Source: Kaistella antarctica
GTDB lineage: Bacteria > Bacteroidota > Bacteroidia > Flavobacteriales > Weeksellaceae
Assembly: GCF_900109615.1 (NCBI RefSeq)
Contig: NZ_FOIX01000003.1
Coordinates: forward strand, 434,001 to 498,000
Reading direction: 5' to 3'
DNA: 64,000 nucleotides
The notes under the pieces were generated by a model. It saw nothing but the letters and a program-made list of their open reading frames with translations. It was not told the DNA's origin and ran no database searches. The position numbers and the translations under genes are program-made. Every line of letters starts with the position of its first letter. Within the stretch, counting starts at the first letter, position 1. Positions 54,850 to 63,904 of this stretch are shown piece by piece.

Positions 54850-55947
54850 ATGACAATTAGCGAAGCTGTTTTAGTTTTAAAAAAAAGTATTCCTTTAGCA
54901 CAAGCAGAAGATTATGATAACGTAGGCTTACTTTGCGGAAATCCAAATAGAGAGATAACGGGTATTCTTGTCTGTCATGATACTCTCGAAAATGTAATAG
55001 ATGAGGCGGTTGCCAAAGATTTAAATTTTATTGTTACTTTTCATCCGATCATTTTTTCCGGTCTAAAATCTATTACTGGAAAAAATTATGTTGAAAAAGC
55101 AATACTTAAAGCCATCGAAAATAAGATTGCAATTTATGCGATTCATACCGCCTTTGATAATGACTATCTAGGCGTGAATTTTCGAATCTGCGAAGAGCTA
55201 GGCCTGAAAAACCAAAAAGTCCTAATGCCGAAAAAGCAAGATTTGCATCAATTAGAAGTGATGGTACCAATTGATTCAGTTGAAAAAGTAAAAGATGCCA
55301 TGTTTGAAGCTGGTGGCGGAAATATCGGTTTTTATGATGAGTGCAGTTTTTCTTTGGTTGGCAAAGGTACGTTTAGGCCGATGGAAGGATCTGATCCGTT
55401 TTCTGGAACCAAGAATGTTAGAGAGATTGTTAAAGAAGCGAAGATTGCTGTGGTTTTTGAGAGTTATAAAAAAAATCAAATTCTTGCTGCAGTGCGATCC
55501 GCGCATCCTTATGAGGAAGTTGCCTATCAAATTATTCACCTAGAGAATGAAAATCAGTACTTAGGATTAGGTCGATTTGGCGATTTTGAGGAAGCGATTA
55601 CTGAAGATGACTTTTTGAAATATATTAAAGATAAATTCAATTTGAAGGTGATTCGTCATTCTAATTTTACCAACAAAAAAATAAAACGAGTTGGAGTTTT
55701 AGGTGGAAGTGGCGCAAGTGGAATAGCAGCCGCACTTTCCCAAAATTGTGATGCGTATTTAACAGGCGATCTTAAATACCACGATTATTTCTTGGGCGAA
55801 GGTCAAATGTTGACTTGCGATATTGGCCATTTTGAATCTGAACAATTTGTAACTGAGCATTTAGTTGAGATTTTATCACAAAATTTCACTACCTTTGCAG
55901 TCTCAAAATCTACCGAGAAAACCAACCCTGTAAACTATTTTTTATAA
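54850..55947 (+). CDS. Nif3-like dinuclear metal-centre protein
   Basis: A 365-residue NIF3/DUF34 protein. Metal ligands are seen in VTFHPIIFSG, IYAIHTAFDNDYLGVN and the C-terminal LTGDLKYHDYF with GHFESEQFV. YDNVGLLCGNPNREITGI opens the fold. The middle (about residues 125-230) is the extra PII/CutA-like domain found in longer bacterial members (SAHPYEEVAYQI). The biochemical role is unresolved (proposed GTP cyclohydrolase I type 2 or regulatory). The next gene starts 3 bases later, the widely conserved pairing of Nif3 with a zf-RING_7/coiled-coil protein. Confidence 0.92.
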   Translation: MTISEAVLVLKKSIPLAQAEDYDNVGLLCGNPNREITGILVCHDTLENVIDEAVAKDLNFIVTFHPIIFSGLKSITGKNYVEKAILKAIENKIAIYAIHTAFDNDYLGVNFRICEELGLKNQKVLMPKKQDLHQLEVMVPIDSVEKVKDAMFEAGGGNIGFYDECSFSLVGKGTFRPMEGSDPFSGTKNVREIVKEAKIAVVFESYKKNQILAAVRSAHPYEEVAYQIIHLENENQYLGLGRFGDFEEAITEDDFLKYIKDKFNLKVIRHSNFTNKKIKRVGVLGGSGASGIAAALSQNCDAYLTGDLKYHDYFLGEGQMLTCDIGHFESEQFVTEHLVEILSQNFTTFAVSKSTEKTNPVNYFL

Positions 55948-55950
55948 AAT

Positions 55951-56730
55951 ATGGCTAAAAAAACAGTAGAAATCGCCGTTGAAGACAAACTAAGAGCACT
56001 TTACGACCTACAAATTATCGATTCAAGACTAGACGAAATCCGAAGTACAAGAGGTGAACTGCCTATTGAAGTAGAAGATTTAGAAATCGAGATCGAAGGT
56101 TTAGACAAAAGGTCAGAAAAATTCCAAAGTGAAATCAAGCTTCAAAACGATGAAATCAATACAAAGAACGAAGTGATTAATCACGCAAAATCTTTGATTG
56201 AAAAATATAAGACTCAGCAAGATAACGTAAGAAACAATAAGGAATTCGAATCTTTAGATAAAGAAATTGAATACCAAGAGCTTGAAATGCAACTTGCAGA
56301 AAAAAGAATTAATGAATTTGGTGCCACGATCGGTCATAAGAATGAAACTCTAGAAGAGTTAAATTCTAAAATTGCAGATTTGAAAAACCACTTAAAATTC
56401 AAAAAAGAGGAGCTTGAAAATTTAGTTTCTGAAACTCAGAAAGAAGAAGATTTCCTGATCGAAAAATCAAAAGAATTCGCTAAAAAAATTGATGAGAGAT
56501 TATTGGCTTCTTACCAAAGAATCCGTACCAATTCACCAAACGGTTTAGCAGTTGTAGGACTTGAAAGAGGTGCGCCGAAAGGATCATTTTTTACCTTGCC
56601 TCCACAAAAACAAATGGAAATTGCTCAACGTAAAAAGATTATCATTGACGAACACTCTGGTAAAATTTTGGTAGACGACGATATGGTCAACGAAGAAAAC
56701 GAAAAAATGAAAGACATTATTAAATTTTAA
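55951..56730 (+). CDS. Coiled-coil zf-RING_7/C4-type protein lacking all zinc-ribbon cysteines
   Basis: A 259-residue protein. A long antiparallel coiled coil (about residues 15-185) is followed by the C-terminal domain of the C4-type zinc-ribbon family (about 190-245, RIRTNSPNGLAVVGLERGAP, GSFFTLPPQKQMEIAQRKKI). At the positions where the family has CxGC and CxxCGR, this protein has APKGS and DEHSGK, and the whole chain contains no Cys. The fold may persist without zinc. Function unknown; paired with Nif3-like in many bacteria. Confidence 0.88.
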   Translation: MAKKTVEIAVEDKLRALYDLQIIDSRLDEIRSTRGELPIEVEDLEIEIEGLDKRSEKFQSEIKLQNDEINTKNEVINHAKSLIEKYKTQQDNVRNNKEFESLDKEIEYQELEMQLAEKRINEFGATIGHKNETLEELNSKIADLKNHLKFKKEELENLVSETQKEEDFLIEKSKEFAKKIDERLLASYQRIRTNSPNGLAVVGLERGAPKGSFFTLPPQKQMEIAQRKKIIIDEHSGKILVDDDMVNEENEKMKDIIKF

Positions 56731-56748
56731 TTCTTTCTTTTAATATAT

Positions 56749-56785
56749 AAAAACCGGTTTGAAAATTTCAAACCGGTTTTTTTTT
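56749..56785 (+). terminator. Intrinsic terminator of the Nif3-like operon
   Basis: A long stem, AAACCGGTTTGA (56751-56762) with TCAAACCGGTTT (56768-56779), followed by six T. Confidence 0.9.
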
Positions 56786-56796
56786 ATGGATATATT

Positions 56797-57996
56797 TTAG
56801 GTAATTTCTACGTGATCTAAAAACTCATGAATTCTGTTCATTGCTTCTGTAAGATCTTTTTCAGACGCGGCATAAGAAAACCGAATACAGTTAGCATTAC
56901 CAAATGAAACGCCGCCAACCGTTCCAACGTGAGCATTTTCAAGCAAAAACATCGCAAAATAATCAGCATCTTTAATATAAGTTCCATTTAAAGTTTTACC
57001 AATATAAAACGAAATATCCGGGAAAAAGTAAAAGGCTGCTTTGGGATAATTGACTTTGAAACCGGGAATATTTTTTATCAAGGAGAAAACCAGATCTCTG
57101 CGTTTTTTAAATTCATCAATCATAAAACGATATTCACTTGGATCGGTCTTTAATGCAGTAATAGACGCTTTTTGAGCCATTGAATTTGCACCGCTTGTCA
57201 TTTGTCCCTGAATTTTTTCACAGGCCTTTGCCAACCAAGTCGGACAAGCCGAATAACCGATTCTCCAGCCGGTCATTGCAAACGCTTTTGACATTCCGTT
57301 GATCACCGCAGTTTGTTCGTATACCTGTTGAAATTCAGCAATTGAAGTGTGTTTACCATCGTAATTAATAAATTCATAAATCTCATCGGAAATAATCGTT
57401 ATTTGTGGGTATTTTGCAATCACATTCGCGATACTCTCTAATTCTTCATAGGTATAATAACTTCCCGATGGATTGCAGGGAGAACTGTAGAGCAATGCTT
57501 TTGTTTTCGGAGTGATCGCTTTTTCCAGCTGTTCTGCTGTAATTTTAAATTCGGTTTCGATAGAAGTGTCTACAATTACGGAGCTTCCGCCCATCATTTT
57601 TACCATTTCATCATAACTCACCCAATAGGGTGCGGGCAGTATTACTTCATCACCATCATTAATAATGGAAGCGAGCACGTTGAGAATCGCTTGTTTGGCA
57701 CCATTTGACACACAAATTTGTGAAGCGTTATAGTTTAAATTATTATCTCTTTTTAATTTTCCGCAAATGGCTTCTCTTAAATCTAAAAATCCTGGAACAG
57801 GCGAGTAGTGGCTAAAATTATTATTAATTGCTGCAAAAGCTGCTTCTTTAATATTTGCCGGAACATCAAAATCAGGTTCACCTAGTGTTAAACTGATGAC
57901 ATCAATTCCTTCAGCTTTCATTTCTCGCACTTTGTTGCTCATTACAAAAGTTTGTGAGAAACTCATTCGATTCAGCCGGTCTGAAAATCTATCCAT
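56797..57996 (-). CDS. Class I aminotransferase (aspartate aminotransferase-like)
   Basis: A 399-residue PLP enzyme of the Ib (aspC/YfdZ-like) class. VISLTLGEPDFDVP, NFSHYSPVPGFLDLREAIC, VSNGAKQAILNVL, LYSSPCNPSGSYYTYEE, ISDEIYEFINYDGKH and the PLP-lysine motif NGMSKAFAMTGWRIGYSA are all present. Aspartate/glutamate transamination is the likely main activity, though prephenate or aromatic substrates cannot be excluded. The ATG at 57996 is chosen, because a TATCTTTG promoter box (58022-58015) overlaps the alternative TTG at 58017. Confidence 0.93.
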   Translation of the reverse strand: MDRFSDRLNRMSFSQTFVMSNKVREMKAEGIDVISLTLGEPDFDVPANIKEAAFAAINNNFSHYSPVPGFLDLREAICGKLKRDNNLNYNASQICVSNGAKQAILNVLASIINDGDEVILPAPYWVSYDEMVKMMGGSSVIVDTSIETEFKITAEQLEKAITPKTKALLYSSPCNPSGSYYTYEELESIANVIAKYPQITIISDEIYEFINYDGKHTSIAEFQQVYEQTAVINGMSKAFAMTGWRIGYSACPTWLAKACEKIQGQMTSGANSMAQKASITALKTDPSEYRFMIDEFKKRRDLVFSLIKNIPGFKVNYPKAAFYFFPDISFYIGKTLNGTYIKDADYFAMFLLENAHVGTVGGVSFGNANCIRFSYAASEKDLTEAMNRIHEFLDHVEIT

Positions 57997-58014
57997 ATCT
58001 ATTTTTAAGTGAAT

Positions 58015-58022
58015 CAAAGATA
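58015..58022 (-). promoter_or_regulatory. Candidate -7 element of the aminotransferase gene
   Basis: TATCTTTG on the minus strand, 18 bases before the ATG at 57996. Confidence 0.45.
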
Positions 58023-58070
58023 AATTTTTAGTTTGAACTCACAAACCAAATTATTGTGAAATGCTTTGTT

Positions 58071-58078
58071 TATTTTTG
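58071..58078 (+). promoter_or_regulatory. Candidate -7 element of rsmG
   Basis: TATTTTTG lies 18 bases before the rsmG ATG at 58097. Confidence 0.45.
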
Positions 58079-58096
58079 TAAAAAATTTCATATAAA

Positions 58097-58732
58097 ATGT
58101 CTGTAGAATTAATAGAGAAGTACTTTCCTAATCTTTCCGAAAAACAAAAAAAACAGTTTGCTGACCTTGAAGCATTATACCAGGAATGGAATGAAAAAAT
58201 CAACGTCATTTCTAGAAAAGATATGGATTCTCTTTATGAAAAACACATTTTGCATTCGTTAGGAATTGCCAAGGTGATGGAGTTTGCACCGAATACCAGA
58301 GTTCTAGATATTGGTACAGGTGGAGGTTTTCCTGGAATTCCTTTGGCTATTTTATTTCCAGAAGTTCAATTTACGTTGGTTGATTCGATTGGTAAAAAGA
58401 TCACTGTGGTTAACGAAGTTTCAATGGGGATTAGTTTAGAAAACATCATCGCAATTCATGGAAGAGCAGAAACGGTAAAAGATCAGTTCCATTTTGTGGT
58501 GAGTCGAGCAGTTACTCAAATGCCCGTTTTTTTGCGCTGGTTAAGAGGTAAATTTTTGAAAGAACAAATTAATGCCAAACATAATGGCGTTCTTTATTTA
58601 AAAGGTGGTGATTTAGGGGAAGAACTGTCTGGTTTAAAAGCTGAATTATTCCCGCTAAAAGAACATTTTAAAGGAGAGTTTTTTGATACTAAAAAAGTAG
58701 TATATTTATCTAAAGGAAATTTTAACTGTTAG
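58097..58732 (+). CDS. rsmG: 16S rRNA (guanine-N7)-methyltransferase
   Basis: A 211-residue SAM-dependent enzyme (GidB) that methylates G527 of 16S rRNA. The SAM motif VLDIGTGGGFPGIPLAI (about residues 75-91) is diagnostic. The helical start has EWNEKINVISRKDMDSLYEKHILHS, and VVSRAVTQMPVFLRW follows. Length fits the family. Divergent from the aminotransferase, with its own promoter box. A small lipoprotein gene follows after 44 bases. Confidence 0.95.
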   Translation: MSVELIEKYFPNLSEKQKKQFADLEALYQEWNEKINVISRKDMDSLYEKHILHSLGIAKVMEFAPNTRVLDIGTGGGFPGIPLAILFPEVQFTLVDSIGKKITVVNEVSMGISLENIIAIHGRAETVKDQFHFVVSRAVTQMPVFLRWLRGKFLKEQINAKHNGVLYLKGGDLGEELSGLKAELFPLKEHFKGEFFDTKKVVYLSKGNFNC

Positions 58733-58776
58733 TTAAAATTTCAATTCACATTCATCTTTCTTAAATTTTTTGCGTT

Positions 58777-59193
58777 ATGAAAAATCTTATAAAGTTTAGT
58801 TTATCTCTTCTAATGGTAGTTACGCTGATGAATTGTAACGATCGTAATGAAGAAGATTTGGTTCAAAGTGTCGATCGAGTTAAGATTGACAGTGTGAAAA
58901 TCCCACAGGACACTATGGCGGTTTACAGCATACAAACCATTAAAACATTTTCTAATTTCAATACGAAATGCGAAGGTTTTTATGGGTATGATTATATTTA
59001 TACGGACCAACTTACCCGGTCGGTGAGTTCTTTCAAATTCACTACTGCTACAGACTGTGGTGAAGAAGTTACTCGGGCATCTCAAATTAATTTTCAGCCG
59101 CAGACTCCAGGAGATTATCTCTTCAAATTCTGGAATGGTAAAAACGCGGCGGGAGAAAATAACTGGATTGAAAAAACGGTTACAGTGAAATAA
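58777..59193 (+). CDS. Hypothetical lipoprotein
   Basis: 138 residues with a lipoprotein signal (SLSLLMVVTLMNC, Cys20) and an acidic beginning of the mature part. The rest is predicted beta-rich (IKTFSNFNTKCEGFYGYDYI, KFTTATDCGEEV, DYLFKFWNGKNA) with two further cysteines that could form a disulfide. No family recognised. Possibly co-transcribed with rsmG; a strong terminator follows. Confidence 0.75.
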   Translation: MKNLIKFSLSLLMVVTLMNCNDRNEEDLVQSVDRVKIDSVKIPQDTMAVYSIQTIKTFSNFNTKCEGFYGYDYIYTDQLTRSVSSFKFTTATDCGEEVTRASQINFQPQTPGDYLFKFWNGKNAAGENNWIEKTVTVK

Positions 59194-59229
59194 GTTCTTA
59201 ACTGTTAACTGAAAATACATTATTATAAT

Positions 59230-59264
59230 AGCATCAAGAATTCAAATTTTCTTGATGCTTTTTT
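59230..59264 (+). terminator. Intrinsic terminator after the small lipoprotein gene
   Basis: An 11-bp perfect stem AGCATCAAGAA (59230-59240) / TTCTTGATGCT (59249-59259), 8-base loop, then TTTTT. Confidence 0.9.
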
Positions 59265-59332
59265 ATTAAATTTTCCTTACTTTCAATTTCTAAATTTCCT
59301 TTAGACCATCGTCATCAATTAAGAAAAAATCC

Positions 59333-62059
59333 ATGAAATTTTTAAATAAAATTATAACTGCACTTTTAACGCAAGATTCGGATCTTTCGACTTTTAATAT
59401 TATTCTTCCTGGTAAAAGGCCCATTGTCTTTATTAAGAGAATATTAAAAGAAAAGCAATATTCGGGGATGTTGCCGAACTTTTTCACGATAGAGGACTTG
59501 ATTAAAGATATCGCAGACAAGCAACCAGTTCAAGGGATTGCCTTGTGGCTTTATTCTTTTGACGTATATCGGGAAATTCAGCAGTCAGAAGATTTCGCTA
59601 ATTTTTTGAAATGGTTTCCAACAATATTAAAAGACTGGGATGATATTTTGAAATTTTCTGATTCCGACAAAGCGGTCTTAGAATATATGTTTGATGACGA
59701 GCAAATTAAAAACTGGTCGGAGAATTTAGAAGTTCGCGAAAATGGATCATTAAGAAAGTTCCTTAATTTCTGGCAGAGAATGAATTTGTTTCTACCTTTA
59801 TTAAAGCAAAAGTTAAATGAAAAAAACTGGGCAACATCAGGAATGATTCATGAATCTGCGAAGAATAAAATTGCGGATTATGCTCAAAATACAGACGGAA
59901 AATTTGTGTTTTGTGGATTCAATGCCTTTACGCCAGTGGAAGAAAAACTAGTTCGAAACTTAATGCAGTGGGACAAAGCGCAATGTTTTTTCCAAGCTGA
60001 TGAATATTATATTAATGATGAAAGACAAGAAGCTGGTAAGTTTTTGCGCATCATTAAAACCTGGAAGGAGTTTACTGAAACCCGAAATTTCAACTGGATT
60101 GAAAATGATTTTGCTCAATCGAAGAACATCAAAGTCTATGAAGTTTCCGGGAATATAACGCAAGCGAAAGTGTTACCTGAAATTTTCAATGAGATAAATG
60201 ATGAAGACTTATCAAAAACCGCGGTTGTTTTGTTAGATGAAAATCTACTTCCCACGTGTCTAGATGCGATGAGTAGTGTAGAACATTTGAATATTACGAT
60301 GGGATTTCCGTTGAAGAATCTCGGTTTTAGTAATGCGATGAAGCAACTTTTCTATTTGCAAAAACAATTAGAGAAAAAAGATTCTTCTTATTATTATAAT
60401 GATGTTTTATCGGTTCTAGAAGAACTTCCAAATGAAGAGATTGATCAGCAAATCATTTTAGATTTTAAAGCAAAAATTGAACAGAGAAATATTGTCTACA
60501 TTTCAAAGAAGCAGTTCAAAGATTTTCTTTCAGACCTTTCTTATTTTAATTTATTTGAAAAGCCAACTTCGGTTAATCAATTCATTGATGAGTTAATTTC
60601 TTTCTGTTATCAATTAAAATTCAGAGAGTTAGATGATATTCTATACGAAAATATCTCTCACTTTGAGAAGAGTTTTAAAATTATTAAAAATCAACTTTCT
60701 CCGTATTCATTTGAAATAAAAATGGAAACGCTGGAGGTATTGATTAATCAACTAGTCAGTTCTGAAACGATTGATTTTCAAGGGGAACCGTTGCAAGGTT
60801 TGCAGGTTATGGGACTTTTGGAAACACGATTGTTAAACTTTGAAAATATCATTCTACTTTCAACGAACGAAGGAAAGCTTCCGCTTGGAAATTCGCAAAA
60901 CACCTATCTACCGTTTGATGTTCGTCAACATTTTCATTTGCATACTTTTTTAGAAAATGACAGTATTTATGCTTATCATTTTTATCGTCTTTTACAGGAT
61001 TCCCAAAATGTTCATTTGCTTTTTAATGCTTTAAGTTCTGGAGTTAATACGGGTGAAAAAAGCAGATTTATCACTCAAATTGAAATCGAAGATAAACATC
61101 ATCAAATTGAACATATCATTATTGAAAATTCCTCGGAACCAATTAATAAACAAGTCATTCAAATTGAAAAATCGTCTTCTGTCCTGCAAAAGTTAGAAGA
61201 GTGGAAAAAGAGAGTTTCGCCGTCTCATCTTACTTCTTTCATTTATAATCCGGTTGATTTTTATCTGACAAAAATTTTGGGAACGAGAGAAACCAGCGAA
61301 ATGGAAGAGGAACTTTCCCAGAGAAGTTATGGGAATCTGGTTCATTATGCACTTCAAATTATCTATGAGAAGCATTTGGGTAAAAAGTTATCGGTTAATG
61401 ATTTAGAGTTTTCAAATCAACAATTGGTTGAAGTAATGAGTCAGGCGATTATTAAATTGAATCATCAAACTGATTTCTATGAAAAAGGAATGAACTACAT
61501 TCATAAATCAATTGCGGAAAGGGTAGTGCGCACTATTCTAGAATTTGATAAGAAATTAATTGCGGACGGAAATACCTTAGAAATCTTAAGCGTTGAAGGG
61601 AATTTTGAGAATGTTGATTATTATTTAGACGAAGGAAAAACGGATAAAGTTTCCTTCTACGGATTCATCGACCGAATTGACCGACTCAATGGAAAGTTGA
61701 GAATCATCGATTATAAAACGGCGAAGACGAAAAACCTTTTAATTAAAGAAGCAAAAAAAGAGGAACAGGCAGAAAAATTGGAGCAGTTATTTTTCAGAGA
61801 TGATTTTAAACAGGCGATGCAGTTATGTGTGTACGCCTATGCCGTTTTAAATGATAATAAATACCCTGACAACTTTATAGAATGCGGAATTTGGAGTTTT
61901 GCAGAAGCAAACAAAGGCGTTCAGAATTTGCAGATTTATGGTGAGGAAGAAATTTCCAATCAATCCTTGGTAAGTCCGATGAATTGGGTTAAAAACGTCA
62001 TTGCTGAAATTTTGAATCCAGCCAGCGATTTTGTTGAAGAAGTGAAACAAACGTGGTAA
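59333..62059 (+). CDS. PD-(D/E)XK nuclease family protein, AddB-like
   Basis: A 908-residue protein resembling the AddB/RecB-nuclease side of double-strand-break resection complexes. Residues 1-600 have the inactivated helicase-like fold with weak motifs (LSTNEGKLPLGNSQNTYLP near 520-540). The C-terminal nuclease domain (about 610-890) starts with PSHLTSFIYNPVDFYL and carries the catalytic core GFIDRIDRLNGKLRIIDYKT (Asp...Asp-x-Lys). No iron-sulfur Cys cluster like that of Bacillus AddB is evident. The partner helicase-nuclease is not in this window. It lies alone on its strand. Confidence 0.85.
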   Translation: MKFLNKIITALLTQDSDLSTFNIILPGKRPIVFIKRILKEKQYSGMLPNFFTIEDLIKDIADKQPVQGIALWLYSFDVYREIQQSEDFANFLKWFPTILKDWDDILKFSDSDKAVLEYMFDDEQIKNWSENLEVRENGSLRKFLNFWQRMNLFLPLLKQKLNEKNWATSGMIHESAKNKIADYAQNTDGKFVFCGFNAFTPVEEKLVRNLMQWDKAQCFFQADEYYINDERQEAGKFLRIIKTWKEFTETRNFNWIENDFAQSKNIKVYEVSGNITQAKVLPEIFNEINDEDLSKTAVVLLDENLLPTCLDAMSSVEHLNITMGFPLKNLGFSNAMKQLFYLQKQLEKKDSSYYYNDVLSVLEELPNEEIDQQIILDFKAKIEQRNIVYISKKQFKDFLSDLSYFNLFEKPTSVNQFIDELISFCYQLKFRELDDILYENISHFEKSFKIIKNQLSPYSFEIKMETLEVLINQLVSSETIDFQGEPLQGLQVMGLLETRLLNFENIILLSTNEGKLPLGNSQNTYLPFDVRQHFHLHTFLENDSIYAYHFYRLLQDSQNVHLLFNALSSGVNTGEKSRFITQIEIEDKHHQIEHIIIENSSEPINKQVIQIEKSSSVLQKLEEWKKRVSPSHLTSFIYNPVDFYLTKILGTRETSEMEEELSQRSYGNLVHYALQIIYEKHLGKKLSVNDLEFSNQQLVEVMSQAIIKLNHQTDFYEKGMNYIHKSIAERVVRTILEFDKKLIADGNTLEILSVEGNFENVDYYLDEGKTDKVSFYGFIDRIDRLNGKLRIIDYKTAKTKNLLIKEAKKEEQAEKLEQLFFRDDFKQAMQLCVYAYAVLNDNKYPDNFIECGIWSFAEANKGVQNLQIYGEEEISNQSLVSPMNWVKNVIAEILNPASDFVEEVKQTW

Positions 62060-62095
62060 AAAAAACCTTCAAGTTTTAAAATCTTGAAGGTTTAA
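62059..62095. terminator. Bidirectional terminator between the nuclease and the acyl-CoA dehydrogenase
   Basis: An 11-bp perfect stem AAACCTTCAAG (62063-62073) / CTTGAAGGTTT (62083-62093), with an A-run on the left that gives a T8 run for the minus strand. Confidence 0.85.
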
Positions 62096-62101
62096 ATTTT
62101 C

Positions 62102-63283
62102 TTATCCGAAAGCATTAATTCCTGTAATATCCATGCCGGTAATCAGCAAATGAATATCATGCGTTCCTTCATAAGTAATGACTGATTCGAGATTTGCAGC
62201 GTGTCGCATCATCGGGAATTCTCCCATAATGCCCATGCCTCCAAGAATTTGTCTGGATTCTCTGGCAATTTCAATCGCCATCTTGACGTTGTTTCGTTTC
62301 GCCATTGAAATCTGAGCTGGAGTTGCTTTATGATCATTTTTTAAATTTCCTAACTGAAGACATAGCAATTGTGCTTTGGTGATTTCCGTTAAAAATTCGG
62401 CTAATTTTTTCTGTTGTAATTGAAATGAAGCGATCGGTTTTCCGAACTGTGATCTTTCCTTTGCGTATTGAACCGCGGTACAATAACAATCGATCGCAGC
62501 TCCAATTACGCCCCATGAAATTCCATAGCGCGCAGAATTTAAACAAGATAACGGACCTTTCAATCCAGTCACTTTTGGCAATAGATTTTCTTTCGGAACT
62601 TTCACGTTATCAAAAACTAATTCACCAGTTTTAGAGGCACGAAGTGACCATTTATTATGAGTTGTTGGAGTGGTAAAACCATCGAAAGCTCTTTCAACAA
62701 TTAAACCTTGAACTTTTCCCTCTTCGTTTTTCCCCCATACTACGGCGATGTCGCAAACCGGAGCATTCGTAATCCACATTTTTGCGCCATTCAATAAATA
62801 ATGATCGCCTTTGTCGACGAAATAAGTTTCCATAGAGCTAGGATCAGAACCATGATTAGGCTCAGTTAACCCAAAAGCTCCGATTATATTACCACTTGCT
62901 AATTGAGGAAGGAATTTCTTCTTTTGCTCTTCAGAACCATATTCATTAATTGGAAACATGACTAAAGAACTCTGTACAGACGCTGCGGAACGAACAGCGG
63001 AATCGCCTCTTTCTAGTTCCTGCATAATGATTCCGTAAGAAATTTGATCCAAGCCAGAACCGCCATATTCTTCAGAAATATAAGGACCGAGCGCGCCGAT
63101 TTTTCCTAGTTCTTTCATTAAGTCAGGGATATCAGTATGATTTTGAGCGGCTTCATCAATTTTCGGCATCACAAAACTCTCTACCCAATCACGAACAGAC
63201 TGGCGTATAAGTAAGTGTTCCTCAGTAAGTAAACTGTCAATTCCGAAATAATCTGGAATAGAGTTCAGTGGATAATATGACAT
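62102..63283 (-). CDS. Glutaryl-CoA dehydrogenase-like acyl-CoA dehydrogenase
   Basis: A 393-residue FAD enzyme. The active-site base Glu lies in VITYEGTHDIHLL. FAD and substrate motifs are GAFGLTEPNHGSDPSSM, WITNAPVCDIAVVW, ARYGISWGVIGAAIDCY, ERSQFGKPIASFQ and QILGGMGIMGEF. Arg in SAVRSAASVQSSLVM corresponds to the glutarate-binding position typical of GCDH, favouring oxidative decarboxylation of glutaryl-CoA to crotonyl-CoA in lysine/tryptophan breakdown. Related short-chain dehydrogenases cannot be fully excluded. Monocistronic. Confidence 0.9.
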   Translation of the reverse strand: MSYYPLNSIPDYFGIDSLLTEEHLLIRQSVRDWVESFVMPKIDEAAQNHTDIPDLMKELGKIGALGPYISEEYGGSGLDQISYGIIMQELERGDSAVRSAASVQSSLVMFPINEYGSEEQKKKFLPQLASGNIIGAFGLTEPNHGSDPSSMETYFVDKGDHYLLNGAKMWITNAPVCDIAVVWGKNEEGKVQGLIVERAFDGFTTPTTHNKWSLRASKTGELVFDNVKVPKENLLPKVTGLKGPLSCLNSARYGISWGVIGAAIDCYCTAVQYAKERSQFGKPIASFQLQQKKLAEFLTEITKAQLLCLQLGNLKNDHKATPAQISMAKRNNVKMAIEIARESRQILGGMGIMGEFPMMRHAANLESVITYEGTHDIHLLITGMDITGINAFG

Positions 63284-63388
63284 ATTTTTTTGTTTGTTCT
63301 AATTTAGGATAATTAAAGATTTTAAGGAAATATTTAGTGAAATTTTATCTCTATCGCTGGTATTCAATTTTATTGATAAAGGACCGAC

Positions 63389-63904
63389 TTACTTTGTTTT
63401 GAATTTTTTTTCAAAATCAGTACAGTCAACTTGGGTTAAGATATGACCTTCGTATTTAAGTTTTGCCGAATTTTCGTACTTAGATTTGATTCCCTCAGTG
63501 GTGTGCTCACCAATTCCCTCGATGATATCTGAACCTTTTCTTAAGAAATAGATTTCACGCTCAGAAGTTGTTCCTTCCGCTTCAAAAGTATACATTAATT
63601 TCAAAGTATCCCCATTTTGACTTCCGACCAAATCTCCAACAGAACTGTCTTTTTCAAAATTTTTGTAGCGCATTTTTCCGATAATAGTTCCTAAGTTATC
63701 TTCTAACGACACAAAAACGGAATCTTTCCCAGTGGCCTGCATATAGCACGTTTGCAAAGAAGAAGATTCAATTGGCTCATTGGTTTCTGGTACCACTATC
63801 ATTGAATCTAAAGAATCATCGCTTGTTACCAAATCCGTTGTTTTTTTCTCACAGCTTATCATGGTCAGCGACATTACAAGTGCAGATAGAATAATCTTTT
63901 TCAT
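63389..63904 (-). CDS. Hypothetical lipoprotein
   Basis: 171 residues with a lipoprotein signal (MKKIILSALVMSLTMISC, Cys18), an acidic Ser/Thr/Glu-rich stretch (about 19-50) and a compact domain with beta character (CYMQATGKDSVFVSLEDNLG, GKMRYKNFEKDSSVGDLVG, REIYFLRKGSDIIEGIGEH). Similar small lipoproteins are common in Flavobacteriia and have no known function. Two Cys in the mature domain may form a disulfide. Confidence 0.75.
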   Translation of the reverse strand: MKKIILSALVMSLTMISCEKKTTDLVTSDDSLDSMIVVPETNEPIESSSLQTCYMQATGKDSVFVSLEDNLGTIIGKMRYKNFEKDSSVGDLVGSQNGDTLKLMYTFEAEGTTSEREIYFLRKGSDIIEGIGEHTTEGIKSKYENSAKLKYEGHILTQVDCTDFEKKFKTK

